Below are positions 22,224-37,699 of a DNA stretch of 63,386 nucleotides, piece by piece (positions within the stretch are counted from its first letter, which is position 1; every line of letters starts with the position of its first letter). The notes below the pieces were generated by a model, which was given only the letters and a program-made list of their open reading frames with translations, was not told where the DNA came from and made no database searches. The DNA is from Cytidiella melzeri. Its lineage: Eukaryota > Basidiomycota > Agaricomycetes > Polyporales > Irpicaceae. Both the position numbers and the translations under genes were made by a program. The DNA lies in assembly GCA_022592445.1 (NCBI GenBank), contig JABYQR010000272.1:1-63386 (forward strand). Reading direction: 5' to 3'.

Positions 22224-25040
22224 ATGTCTCAAGATCCGACGTCCCAGTCAAACCATCTCGATCTTGCTTCAGAGCACATCGACTTTGACTGGACTATCGA
22301 CTTTGAGCAGCAGCTCGTCGCTGGATCTGCCACTCACACCTTACTCGTAAACGTTAAAGACGTCAGAGAGGCAATGTATGTATCTACTCGATGATTGCTT
22401 GAAGATTGACAGTTGCAAGCTCAGTCCTAACAACGTCTGTCGCGTGATCGCATATTCGCAGCTTCGATACGTTCGCACTCGCGGTTGAAAAAGCTGAAGT
22501 GGATGGCCGACCTGCCTTTGTATGTGCATGACCATTGACTTGGATGGCCGACTGATCTGTTCTGCTACAGTTCAGCTTGGGGCATGAGCACCCAGTCATG
22601 GGTTCCGCTCTTCACATCCCACTGGCTGTTGTCCCAAGAGAAGGCTCGAAGGTCAAAGTGAAGGTGTACTACAAGACAACCAAGCAATGCACCGCTCTTC
22701 AATGGCTAGAAAAGGAGTAAGTTTTTTTGTGATGTGACCTCGTTCTGCGATTGGGTAGCTTACACTCACATGAAGGCAGACCCAGGGCAAGACACACCCG
22801 TATCTATTTAGCCAGTGTCAGCCCATCTATATGCGGTCTTTGGGTCCGGTTCAGGACACACCTTCGATCAAGACGGTCTGCTTGCATTTCCAAACGAATT
22901 GTAAGAGAGAGAAAAGCTAACTCCGATGCAGACCTACAGCGCAAAAATCGCTTCCGTTTTGCCAGTGTTGATGTCCGCTGTCCGCGTTTCCCCGCCTGCG
23001 GGCGGTCCTCCGCATGGCGGAAAGGTTGTTGGCAAAGACGTGCTGGTCTACACGTACAATCAGGTAACAACCGATCACAAACATCAGTACGTCACTTGGA
23101 TTGTCTGATGGTCGTGTTGTCTAGCCTGTCCCGATTCCTTCATACCTCATTGCCATCGCGGCTGGCAACGTAGTCTATAAGGCTTTCCCAACTGTCAAGG
23201 GCAAGGCCTGGACAAGCGGCGTGTGGGCCGAGCCTGAGGTCATCGACGCTGCCTATTGGGAGTTCAGCGAGGATACGGGAAGGTGCGTCCCCCTTCTCGT
23301 GGGTTAGACGAGATGCGTGGCTGACCAAGACAATCAAGGTTCTTGGCTTTAGCAGAAACCGTGGTACCTCCATACCGGTTTGGTGTTTACGACTTACTGG
23401 TCCTCCCCCCTTCATTCCCTTATGGCGGCATGGTGCGTGGTATTTGCAGCACTCTTCTCAGCCACCATTTACGCTGTTGTTTGATAGGAGAACGCTTGTT
23501 TGACGTTCCTCACTCCCAGTCAGTATTTGGCTGGCCACATTCACCCATTCAACAACTAATCATGATCTATTCAGCTCTTCTCACAGGAGATCGTTCCTTG
23601 GTACATTTCCTCTGGTATCTTACAGCCTGCCTGGAAATGTGCTAAAATACCTTGTTTCGCACAGGTCGATGTTGTAGTCCATGAGCTTACTCATTCATGG
23701 TTCGGTAATGGAGTGACGTACGTTAGCTACGAGCCCCATCGCCATGCTTTCGAGTACTCATCACAGCGCAATCAGTCACGCCAACGCCTCCCACTTCTGG
23801 CTCAATGAAGGCTTCACTACTTACATCGAACGTGTACTGCAAGGAAAGCTGCATTCTTCCGCCGAGCGCGGTTTCGCCTTCGTGATCGGGTACAAAGATC
23901 TTCAAGACGATCTCAAAAAGTACGAAGACCGGCCGAAGTACCAACGGCTCGTCCTTGACCTTGAAGTTGGAGAAGATCCAGATGACGCTTACAGCGATGT
24001 TCCTTACGAGAAGGGATCCAATTTTCTCCTTTACCTAGGTGAGTTAAAGCTTTGATCTTTATTGATGCTTTGACTCAAGATCCTCGTGGATAGAACAAAT
24101 CTTAGGGGGGCAAGATGTGTTCCTGCCCTATATCTACGATTACGTGAACACATTTACCGGAAAGAGCATAACGACTCAACAGTGGAAGGATCATCTCTTT
24201 GGCTATTACCAGAAGCGCGATGAGAGCAAACTTGAGGCTTTGAAGACCGTTGACTTTGATGTGAGACCCATCCGCTGCTTAAACGCGGCATCCCCTCAAT
24301 TCTTTCTCTCTTAGGCTTGGCTTTACGGCGAAGGGTTGACTCTACCCGCGGAAGTCAAATATGATACGACGTTGGTCACAGCGGCGTACGACCTTGCGTA
24401 TGTCACCGACACAGATCTATGTACATTCCTTGAGAACATCGTAACTCACTGTCTTGACTCTGTAGCGCACGGTGGAACAAGGCCAGGGACAGCTCAGATC
24501 CGAAGAGCAGCTTCAGCGCGTCCGATGTCGAGGCCTTTAGCTCCAACCAAAAAGGTGCGTTCGTCCACCGACGATGAATGGTCCTTACAACTGCTCATTG
24601 GGATCATTCGGTTCACAGTGGTATTCCTACAGACCCTCCGCTCGTATCCTCCTCTTCCATCCTCTCACATCGATGCAATCGCTGAGCTATACAAAGTCTC
24701 CACGTCCCCCAACGTGGAAGTACGTCTCCAGTTTTACGAAGCAGCGTTTGTAGACCATGGGTCGGAGGCCGCGAAGAAGTATACTCCTGCTGCGCTGAAG
24801 TGGGTCGTTGGCGAGGAAGACGGCAGTTTCTTCAAGGGCAGGATGAAGTTTTGCCGGCCCACTTTTGTATTGACGAGCAAGGTCAACTACGACCTCGCGG
24901 TGAAGACGTTCAAGGCGTACCAGAACGCGTTCCATCCTATATTGCTCGAAAGTTGATAGAGAAGGTGAGCACCATGTTGCTCATATCTTGCGATTTTGAT
25001 TTGATACATGGCTTGTTCAAAGGATCTCGCACTCAATTGA
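22224..25040 (+). CDS. LTA4H: Leukotriene A4 hydrolase-type aminopeptidase, paralogue 2, with C-terminal frameshift
   Basis: The gene starts [18 protein letters not shown] at 22224 and follows the intron pattern of paralogue 1. It keeps [24 protein letters not shown] joined to [10 protein letters not shown], the zinc motif [18 protein letters not shown] and [16 protein letters not shown]. The C-terminal domain includes [20 protein letters not shown] and [17 protein letters not shown]. Near 24938-24943 an extra AT pair (cctatattgct) shifts the frame, so the direct reading ends FHPILLES with TGA at 24953-24955. The conserved last exon (DLALN, 25023-25040) still stands behind a good 57-nt intron in the other frame. 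Loss of about the last 15 residues may be tolerated, may mark an early pseudogene, or may be a sequence error. Confidence 0.88.
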
Positions 25041-25351
25041 GCGATACAAGAATGAAGGAACACAATTGGGCTGTCTGCTTTCTGCGATCCAGTGACGCCT
25101 CGGAGTGTAGCAATGCCTGAATATGGTGAAACTTGCTACCTCAAGCAGTCTGACTGGGTTTGGTGTAAGATGATCATGAGTTAAGATGGTGTACGCTACG
25201 AGAACTTTGAATGCCTGTTGGGTATAACGTTGTACATTTGTATGTCAAGGATGAATACGAAGCAGCCTGGAAATAGCGAGGTTTGGTAGTATAAAGTCAA
25301 TTTCATAGCCATTCAATGCGTCATCTAGACCTGGTGCGGAAATAGAGAGGG

Positions 25352-25882
25352 CTAGAGAGCGTCCCAAGCGGACCCGATGCGGGCGCCACTGTTCGAGAGC
25401 AGAAGACGGATGCGAATGTTGTCGGGTTTGAGCGTGCCATCCATTGGATGGACACTAGCTCTCATGTTCGTGCTCGTGTTTTTACGACGAAAGTAGACGT
25501 GGTATCTAAATCGCCCATCCTGTGATAAAAGTATCAGCGCGTAGTCACATATAGCAGTCACCGCCGCTACCTACCTTACTCTGGTCTGGCGTTGTCACCT
25601 GCCTTACGAGTCCATTGTACCACGTTCTCTTGATACGTATCCAGACTTTATCCCCCACCTGTTCCGAAGCAAACGAGGCAATTCAGGATCTGTGGCAATG
25701 ACGCTTATAGTGGCTACTCGACTCACTCTGAATATTCTATCATTACGCTCGTGAAGCTCATCAAATTCTTCATCGTACTCCGAATCGCAGCTGTCGCCCG
25801 AGGATTGATCAGTCTCGTCACTCTGCTCAGGTGCGGTTGGACGGCCGTGCCACAGGCCGGGGACGAATGGGCGTTTATTCAT
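25352..25882 (-). CDS. Small acidic protein with SH3/Tudor-like segment, unknown function
   Basis: Three exons join on the minus strand: MNKRPFVPGLWHGRPTAPEQ with an acidic run (SCDSEYDEEFDELHERNDR), then a 68-nt intron to VGDKVWIRIKRTWYNGLVRQ, then an intron of about 60 nt to a basic C-terminal exon containing FRYHVYFRRKNTSTNMRAS. It ends SGARIGSAWDAL at TAG 25352-25354, about 135 residues in all. VGDKVWIRIKRTWYNGLV looks like the first strands of a small beta-barrel of SH3, Tudor or chromo-barrel type, but that is a resemblance only. I recognise no family. The splice-joined frames and residue composition support a real gene. Confidence 0.5.
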
Positions 25883-26752
25883 GTATATGAACTCGGAAAG
25901 GTAGTGTCAATAGTGACTAGCTGTCTGCCGATGACCTGATCACGATCTTGCAGAGGTATGACGAGCGGAGGAGGTTGACAAGAAGAAAAGAGAGGAGTAG
26001 CCGCCTTTTATACCCGTCCTTTGTTCCTGTTGTGCGTGACCCGTCATGGCCACATCTAACTCAGATCTATCGCCCGCACGTAGAAATTGAGCTCCCACCA
26101 TCAGATGATTGAACTGGCGTGGCCATCTTTTGTTGTTTTCATATGGTCGTCGCTGGCCTGCTGGAGCTTGTGGACAAAGAAACAATTGACCGACCGTAAA
26201 AGGCAATCTGCTACGGCCGCTGACTGAAACATTGTCCCGCTCTGTACTGAGTGGCAGCAGCGATACAATGTGGGAGTCACTGGTGCTGCGGTAGCATGAC
26301 TCGCGTCGTTGACTCCCTTTATCGAGCTGCAATTATATGGCACATCTGTAAACAGGATCCCTAAGCCGAAGGCTATGCAGATAGACAGGTCAAACCAGTA
26401 CGCAGCAACAGCGCCACAATGGCCCATGAATGGACCTGAAGGCGCAACGTCTTTGAAAGGCTGGGTTCACGGAGAAGAGGTAGCCGTCAACGCCAGCCGT
26501 ATCAGACGACCAAGGACATGAGTGTCTAAACTCTTGACGGGCTGAATCCACAGCTATGGCTGCAATAATGTCCTAAAGCGCGCGTATAATTTAGTGAACA
26601 ACGTTTCCAGGGACTGATGGTGCGCACGGAAGGCCATAAACGAGGTGAAATGAGCCAAGAACCAAACACAATCTATGCCCATGACCACCTGCGGTATTCA
26701 TACAATACGCGATACTATACAGTCCAGTTTTAGTCGATGTGGCGACTAACAC
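25883..26752. other. Intergenic stretch, no supported gene
   Basis: This lies upstream of the small acidic protein gene and downstream of VPS4. Open frames are short and inconsistent on both strands. Confidence 0.5.
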
Positions 26753-28447
<1,695 letters not shown>

Positions 28448-28686
28448 TGTGGAATGCGGAGGCCTCAACTGCACGGTCGGAAGACAAGGGTAATGTGCGG
28501 TAGACGCCGGGGCGATTTCGTTTTCAGCAGGCACAGCGCCTGCTACTCAAACCGCATTTTAGTTCTTCTAGATCTCATTTTATTGCTTCACCCAGACAAA
28601 CCAAGGAGAACAGCCATGACACGAATAACAATAGTTGTTGCGCTACTAGTGTGCTCGTTCTTGTTCCTTTGAACGAATCCTAGACT

Positions 28687-28901
28687 CTAAGTACGTACGT
28701 CGTGGTCATACGTATCCTTGATGGCTCGTGTGGCGGCACTCAACACCTCCTGCAAAGTCCCCGTCAGTGAGACTCAGTGATAGGTTTTTCCAGTTCGTGA
28801 CAGCTGACCTTGTGTTCATATTCGAGGGATGAAGTCTTTGTGAAGAGCAAGACGCTCATGAATCCAATGTTGAGCAGAGAGACAACTGCAGTTCTCAGCA
28901 T
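28687..28901 (-). CDS. Small single-pass membrane protein, 51 residues, unknown
   Basis: Exon 1 (28809-28901) reads MLRTAVVSLLNIGFMSVLLF and then TKTSSLEYEHK. A 58-nt GT-AG intron joins to exon 2 (28687-28749), EVLSAATRAIKDTYDHDVRT and a TAG. It has one N-terminal hydrophobic segment followed by a charged tail, a layout common to small mitochondrial or ER membrane proteins. I do not recognise a family. Support is the in-frame intron and amphipathic second exon; the small size leaves real doubt, and exon 2 could splice further downstream instead of using this stop. Confidence 0.4.
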
Positions 28902-30600
28902 CTTGGCTTTTCGGGTCCCAGCAATCACGATCGCGCTTGTGAACAGTATCTCGAGAAGAGGTCACCGGAGTGCTACTACGCTGCCAAGTCATTGTTCCAG
29001 CGCAGACCACATCTCACAACGTTCTCGCCGTTTGATTTGGTGTTGGTCGATTGAGCATTCTCGCAGATGTCGTGAGGGACGTAATATGTATGGGTAGTCG
29101 AAACCCGAACGATGTTGTCCACGGCCGCCTTGCGATTTTCCCATATCATACAAAGGAATGGTGCTGTATTGCCCTTGGCCATTGGCAGGTCAGAATCGTG
29201 ATTGTTCATTGTTGAGTGGAACAGGGACGGGCCAAAGGATTAATGCCTGGACACTACGGAGGTCGCGTCAAGAGACGTGGGCCGCCTCAGATCTAGCGTG
29301 CCTACCCTACATGAGGGGGGGGGGGGTGGCCGCACAGCTGTGCTCAAAGGTCCCGAAGTGGTTGGCGGGACAAGCTGTGGCTAGACGTCCAAATTGGGTG
29401 GGACTGTTGGCAATGGCAAAAAAAGGTCAGCCGCATTTCAGGGGTTCGGGGGCGATGATCGAGTGCGGTTAAGACCGATACTTGCGGTTTGTCCTTGGAT
29501 CTGACCCGTATGGTTGTACATGTACAGCGCCACAGCTGCTGTTGTCCGAGGATATATAGAGGTCTTGTTATGAATCCCGCTGAACACACCTGACGCTCGA
29601 TCTTGACCATGACTTTGATTGCTGAACACACAAGCAGGCAAGCTTGCGAGGATCTTCTTCGTACATCCGTATGTGGCGTATACTTGCTGTGACCTTCCAC
29701 ACTCATAATGTTCTCATTATAGAAGCACTTGAGGACGCACATTGACTCCAGCGGACGTTCGTACAGCTGCGTGGAAGGGTTCAGGTTGGATAGGTACGCC
29801 GAGCACTCTAACCTTCATAGTACAAAACTCACAATAGGGGTTTAGTGCATACTACCTCCAATACTGCACAGATGCGCCAGACTCTATATCACGGCGGTTC
29901 TTCAAGTACATTCCGCACACCGAGGGCTTCAGGCATTCAATCAACGACGCGGAGTACTTTTTTCGGCGACCTGGCGAAGAGAGTGACATATATGTTCCAA
30001 TAGGAGTCAATTCACGTAGAAGGGCTACACAGTCAGATTGCACTGCTTAGACAGTTTCTGACTGCGTCTCGACTGTGTCATGGCTGTAGATTAGTTGCTA
30101 TAGACGCACGGGTACCTACTACCTGCTACTTGGTTCGCGCCAGACTGGGCTGTTAGCTCCCAGTAGTGACACCAAGATTCTTGTAGTTTTGCATGATATG
30201 TGCTGTAGACATTGACCTGTTGAAGCTTGAAGTCCGAGTCAGGATGCAACAGCTCGACGTGGTTGCCACAGCGGGATCAACGTGACCTGTATTTGCGCCT
30301 GTTAGGATCCAAAGCTTCTGCACAGCATGAGCAAACACCCGAGCCTGATCGTTGATCGGGTCGGACCATCTGGCCTTCGATCTGACACCTCTGACCGATC
30401 TCAATTCCGCATTTTGCGGCTAGTTCTACACCTATAGGCAAAGGCGGCGGAGATCTCATCCCGTCCAATGTTGGATTATTACTAGCACAACGACCAAAGC
30501 ACGAAAGGCCCGCTGTTTGGTGAGCATGGCTGAAATGTGAGTGGCGTTTTGCCAACATTCTAACCAGTTGTCTATTGTCTCGAATCAAAACGATTCGCCA
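28902..30600. other. Long stretch without a supported gene; contains a G12 run
   Basis: Several open frames of 60-130 codons occur on both strands but none has a domain or a consistent splice-joined continuation. A run of 12 G residues lies at 29315-29326. Confidence 0.45.
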
Positions 30601-31139
30601 ATGAACGCTCTTTCATCTACGGCCACCGTTCAAGCCTCTGCGCCAAACGAATCAACAAGTTATAAAGGTCGCATGCTGCCATTATTACAGATAAAGTTAG
30701 AAAACTCTCGGCTTTACTCATGGCCCTCAACAACCCCGATATCTGCGCCGTACTCGATAGATTGGCAAGTCGCTCAGTCTATCAGACGCGCCATCCATAA
30801 CTCATTATTATTCAACGTAAAGGGCTTGAGATCTTGGGTGGATCCTGTCGGACGTGAACACATTTGCGTCGATGCAATAAAGATCGGGAGGTACGTTCGA
30901 TGTTTCATCTCCTCGTGAGTGAGTATGAAGCGGCTCACGTTGCGACAAACAGCGAGTGTTATATCTATACTCTGGTCAACGACCCGGAGCCGATACCAGG
31001 ATCGCTTGCGTGGCCAGATATGCGGACGGGATGCTTCAAAATCAACGAGCATGCCCGCGACAGCCGTGAACTTCAGGAGATTTCCAGCGATGTGTTTTAC
31101 AATCTAGCCCGTACACACCATAGGACGTTCATGAGTTAA
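30601..31139 (+). CDS. Hypothetical protein, two exons
   Basis: Exon 1 (30601-30890) starts MNALSSTATVQASAPNES and contains SIDWQVAQSIRRAIHNSLLF and VDPVGREHICVDAIKIG. A 62-nt intron (donor gtacgt, acceptor aaacag) joins in phase to exon 2 (30953-31139), with ECYIYTLVNDPEPIPGSLAW, RTGCFKINEHARDSRELQ and a TAA stop. The product is 158 residues with no signal peptide or membrane segment. I recognise no family. The clean intron and protein-like composition on both sides argue for a gene, but there is no homology support from sight. Confidence 0.45.
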
Positions 31140-31168
31140 CATATTATTGTTGCTTGCTTCGAGTATAC

Positions 31169-31203
31169 GCATCAATGGGGTTGTTGTAACCGTGGTTGTT
31201 GCT
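31169..31203 (+). repeat. Degenerate copy of the 5' half of tRNA-Gly
   Basis: The sequence gcatcaatggggttgttgta followed by accgtggttgttgc matches the first 35 bases of the tRNA-Gly gene at 31409 with several substitutions, then diverges at the anticodon. It lies exactly 240 bp upstream of the intact gene in the same orientation. The acceptor 3' strand and T arm are absent. Confidence 0.5.
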
Positions 31204-31408
31204 AGCATATTCAATTCGGGACTGAATCACAACGGGAATCTTATCGTCGCTGGGGAGCGACCGTCGATATTGTGGATAATGCAGTGAACATAGCTGAAAC
31301 TGGAGCACGTCATTCGGTATTGACTGAGAAGTTAGGGGCAGATTCCCGGAATGGTGGCTCGAAATTGTACAATCGAATTAGTATGATGTTACCCTATGCT
31401 TCACATAA

Positions 31409-31479
31409 GCATTAATGGGGTAGTGGTAACCTGGGTCGTTGCCATCGACCCGCCGGGGGTTCGATTCCCCCTTAATGCA
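31409..31479 (+). tRNA. tRNA-Gly (GCC)
   Basis: This 71-nt cloverleaf has acceptor arms gcattaa and ttaatgc with discriminator a. The anticodon arm ggtcg-ttgccat-cgacc has GCC at positions 34-36, and the T arm is ggggg-ttcgatt-ccccc. The D arm (ggggtagtggtaacct) is the short type seen in tRNA-Gly. There is no intron and CCA is not encoded. A and B box promoter elements are the D-arm and ggttcgattcc segments. Confidence 0.93.
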
Positions 31480-31742
31480 ATTTATCTCCTTGATAAGTTT
31501 TGCTGGACAGATCACAATCACTTACGTCTGGGATATTTACCAGCTTCTGGTCAAACCCACCGTTAGTTTTCAGACTGGCATCAGATTAATGTCATATCGG
31601 GCGTCTAAGGCGGTCCAAGCTCAACACAAGCTGCCAAATTCGAAGCTATCGCCGTATTCAAGAACGAGCGGTGTTATCACAGTCTCCCTTCTTCCTCGAG
31701 CTCGTTTGAGGTTACGCAAAACCGTTCTGCCAGTCTTTTTCC

Positions 31743-33928
<2,186 letters not shown>

Positions 33929-35329
33929 AAGCTTCCTTCCTTTCTTCCTCTGCGGCTGAACACTCCAGCTGCCCTATCCTATCTCTCAATGGTCTGTCAA
34001 ACAGAATTATCTCCTCGAGGCAGAAAGGTTCGACGCGCCTCTGGACTAGGGTCAAGAAGAAATCAGTGTTCCACCCTTCCCGGACTTCGTGCCACTCAAC
34101 CACTTTTGATCCTAGTTGTGCCACCGAACGGTCAGCAGGTTTGTCTCCCCGGCACTAAAACTTTCCCTCGCCAGGCTTTTGCTGAATACTGCCACACACG
34201 CGCATTTTGCCATTGGCTACAACCCGAAGTGAACCCATTCCCCAACCCGCTTGCAGTTGAGACTAGTTTCTCTCTCTCTCGAGCTCGGGACACCGTGCCG
34301 TTATACTCAGTGCTAGTGTGTTTTGATTTTGTGGCTCGTACCTTCCACGCCGTGTCCTGGGATTCTTGGGAATGTGCTAGTTCATGAGATAATGTTAGCC
34401 TTGACAAGAAAAGTGAAAGTGCTTGCGAGCGGCCACGGATGCAGAGAAAAGAATGCTCAGTTGACGGGAAGAAGCTGCGATGTGTGGCAATCGCGATCGT
34501 CGATAGATCGTGGGCTGAGTGGGACGGCCTCGAGGCAGATGGTTAGTTAGTGAGCGCATGAGCGCAGTGGAAGGAAAGATAGAATGATGCATGGGGATGA
34601 TGTGGGTTGTGTGGTACAGCATCAGACAGAAGGTGCGGGGACAATCACGCCGGCGAAGTAGCCCACACTTTGACGAACCTGGTAGCTTCAAGTTCAGACC
34701 TCGAGTCGAAGGATGGTTGCAAAACACGAGAAAGACCTAAGCCTGATGCATCAGGTTGGCAGACGGTAGTGGAACCTACAGCAAAGCCCATCGGATACTG
34801 ATGAAACCTCGAGATTAGATGCCATAACGTTAACATGAAGGCTGCGTGGGGAGAGCGACTGGAGTTTTGACTTTCAGGTGGAAGTCCGAGGTCATGCCAG
34901 TCAGATGGAACGATGACCCTGGGGGAATCGACTACTCCTCGAATCGAGAAGCCTGCTACTTGCCGTAGGTCTCTCGTCATCTCGCTCTTCAGTCTGCAGC
35001 ACCTGATACAGTCGTGGAAAAGCGAAGCAGGTTATCTGTTCCATTGTGCTGTTAGTGGTCCCTTCTCAGCACAGCGTCCGACCTGCCACGGATATGCGAT
35101 AATAAAGCAGATCATAGCAAGCAGCGTTCTATCGCACGCACCAAAAGGTTGGTTGAATGACAGGAACGGTAGGTGACAGAAAGCGTGGGCAACCTTACGT
35201 TTGATGATAGAGAGCGTGTGCAGCATAAGATACAAACAAGGAAAGGGGGGTGCAACGAAGGGACAGCGTGACGAGACAGGTGAAGAAATAATGCATGAAA
35301 GGGCTGCGTACTATTGCGTATACATGTAA
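33929..35329. other. Intergenic stretch, no supported gene
   Basis: The 1.4 kb between the convergent 3' ends of the MYST gene and RPL19 contains only short open frames without domains. Confidence 0.5.
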
Positions 35330-36052
35330 TTACTCCTTCACGGGAGCTTCGTGCTCGACTGCCAGGATAGCCGCACGCTTCTCCAGAACACGGGCTTGGC
35401 GACGCTCGCGAGCGGCCTGAAAGACACTTTGTGAGATATAGTAGCATAGAATGTAGCAGCGGAGCATACCTTGTTCTTGACACGGCGAGCCTCCATCTGG
35501 TCGCTGAGGACCTTTGTGCGAGTCTTCTCGGCCTTGGCCTTGTGGATGTACTCCATCAGGACACGCTTGTTCTTGAAGACGTTACCTTTGGACTTCTGGT
35601 AGAGTTGGTGGTAGCTTTAAAATGTGCGATTGTTAATAAAAACATTGTCACCCTGTCTCGTGTAACAGAAGGTTGTTGAGAATACAGAGCACTCACAGAT
35701 GCTTGTCGATCTTGCCTGCTTCTCTGTATTTCCTCAACAGACGACGCAACACCCGCTGCCTCCTCATCCACACCACTTTGGTAGGCATACGAGCCTCCGA
35801 GGTACCCTTTCTCTTACCCGTGCCCGTGTGACGACCTTTGCGCTTAGCAGCAAGGAGCTCCTGTGTACGAGCTCGGGAGTGGACAGTGGTAGGCTTGATG
35901 ATGATGCGACCGTCCTTGATGAGCTTCTTTACGTGAGTACGCGAGTTGGCGTTGCCAATCTCGGCCTGCTCAGCAGGGTCGAGCCAGATTTTGCGCTTGC
36001 CGACGCCGGAGACCGACGCGGCGAGCCGCTTTTGAGAGCGAAGGTTGACCAT
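35330..36052 (-). CDS. RPL19: 60S ribosomal protein L19 (eL19)
   Basis: Three coding exons give the full protein: [92 protein letters not shown] and [19 protein letters not shown]. The second exon continues with [19 protein letters not shown], and the last exon begins [16 protein letters not shown] and ends VEHEAPVKE (TAA 35330-35332). eL19 is a large-subunit protein that forms an intersubunit bridge. The frame is open upstream, but MVNLRSQKR is the conserved start, and a 5'-leader intron acceptor lies just 3 bases before it. Confidence 0.96.
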
Positions 36053-36055
36053 AGT

Positions 36056-36132
36056 CTGAACGATCGACAAGCCGAAAAGCGAACAACGGTTAGTACAGAA
36101 CAACTGTACTACGAAGCGGCAGAAAGACTGAC
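36056..36132 (-). other. Intron in the RPL19 5' leader
   Basis: On the minus strand a gtcagt donor, a perfect tactaac branch site and a gttcag acceptor define a 77-nt intron ending 3 bases before the ATG. Leader introns close to the start codon are common in fungal ribosomal protein genes and can affect expression. Confidence 0.65.
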
Positions 36133-37699
36133 CTTGGGTCTTGAGGAGGTCGATGGGGAGCGTCGCCAGGCGCAGCGATGGCCTGGTGCGAGAAACGATT
36201 ACGTGAGCAAAGCCACCCGCCAAATGCCGTAACCTTATCAGAGCAGCTGTATAGCCTCGGAGTGTTGCGGTAGCTCCGGCCGCGCGTGCTGATCTACGGT
36301 GCGAATGCCGGCAGATTCGGATGGCCGGGCCCTGAGAAATTGTCCTGCTCTCTCCGAACCCTCAAGTTGTTCAAGCGTGTGCACCGATTTGTGTTCCTCA
36401 GCGGGCAAGTAGAGTTTGCAGCATTTCAGCGACTGTGCTATCTGACGACTACGTGTTTGAGGCCCAGGACATCCTCTTTTGTCGTCCGCTGCGCTGCTGG
36501 CGAAGGACTGTGCAGCGTACACGCCGAAACCTTCGTCTTGTCCAACCTTCGCAGGTTGCCGCGACCAAAACCTCCGAGACCAGCCGGTATTTCCGTAGTG
36601 AAGGAAATGCAGTTTCGGGCTTGTTGGTGTACTCTCTGGTGAGCATGGACGCCGTCGGTAGCCGATCAGCAAGCCAATCTGGCCGACGACTGCAAGAGTT
36701 CCAAAGACTCCTCCAACATCGCTTGTCGGAGCAGCCTCGGATTCTGATCCACTCTGCAATCGCAAGAAGATGGGCTCCCACACGCTGCACGACATCTTAC
36801 CACTGTGGTCTCCATACACTACTTGATGGAACGTGTCTCGCCGCATCCCCCGCTGTCTCAGAACTTTCCGACGGAGGGCGTCTGGCTATGTCGTAACACC
36901 TTGAATATCACAACCCTATGGTAGTCCTGCGTTATCTCGGTGATTCAAGCTATCCGACCGAGCGATGCGTCTTTTCTCCCTCCACGTTGACGCTGCCGTG
37001 TGTTCCTTTGTGTGTTCGTTTCTTTGGCTTTCGTCGTATACTGCCTACGCGAACCATCTAGATTTGACATGAATGGTCTCTATCACATCAGGGTCCTGCG
37101 GAGCGTCACTGGCCCTATTCACGGTTACGCTTTTACGTCGACTGGAGCATGAATATCAAAAAAATGCCGCTGCAGTGACTGTGCTTGTTGGCATGAGGCT
37201 TTGTTCACCCTCAAACGTTGGTGATGTCCCCAATTTCCGCTCATTCGTACAAACTATGTCGGGTTCCCGTAAAAATGGCAGCGTACATAGAGTTGTCCCA
37301 GCCCGCAATTAAATTTTCATTTTTTATTGTATGATTAGATAATCTGCTATATAAGATCGGAACAAGCTGAGCGCCACTTTCCCCTTCTCAGTTTGTCCAT
37401 TCCTCTCTGCTCGCCGTCGTCCTCGCCCTCGCCGTCGCAAGCGTTCCGCACGTTTCGTCGGCACCCGCAGGGGCATCGTCGCCCTCGTGCTCGCCTTCTC
37501 AACGCTCGTCTCCAGTCACAATCCACCAAGCATTCCAACGTTTTCGCCGTCATGATATCCCAGTAAACTACGTTCAGCCCCCAACAACTCCCAGTCCCGT
37601 CCGCTTCGCTCCATCCATAATCTCAACGACTTTCTTCTCTCATCCTCACGTACTTTATCCCCAACGTCCACTTACATACCACACATAACGTCTACGATC
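36133..37699. other. Divergent intergenic region; one uncertain minus-strand frame at 36238-36846
   Basis: It holds the RPL19 promoter on the left and the kinase promoter on the right. A 202-codon minus-strand frame (36238-36846) contains a hydrophobic stretch GGVFGTLAVVGQIGLLIGY. Competing open frames on the plus strand cover the same bases, and I could not build a convincing gene on either strand. Confidence 0.35.
37348..37355 (+). promoter_or_regulatory. TATA box for the HAL/SAT4-type kinase gene
   Basis: The sequence ctatataag lies about 350 bp upstream of the ATG at 37700 and is followed by a long CT-rich, CCGTC-rich leader, the expected layout for a highly transcribed basidiomycete gene. 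Confidence 0.5.

Noticed and set aside
28616..28672. Tiny hydrophobic ORF MTRITIVVALLVCSFLFL
   Set aside because: It is only 18 codons, with no conservation or context evidence.
29344..29742. 132-codon minus-strand frame
   Set aside because: No recognisable motif; competing frames on the other strand and a nearby homopolymer.
36238..36846. 202-codon minus-strand frame with a hydrophobic stretch upstream of RPL19
   Set aside because: Plus-strand frames of similar length overlap it, no splice model joined it to anything, and no family is recognised; kept only as a note on the region.
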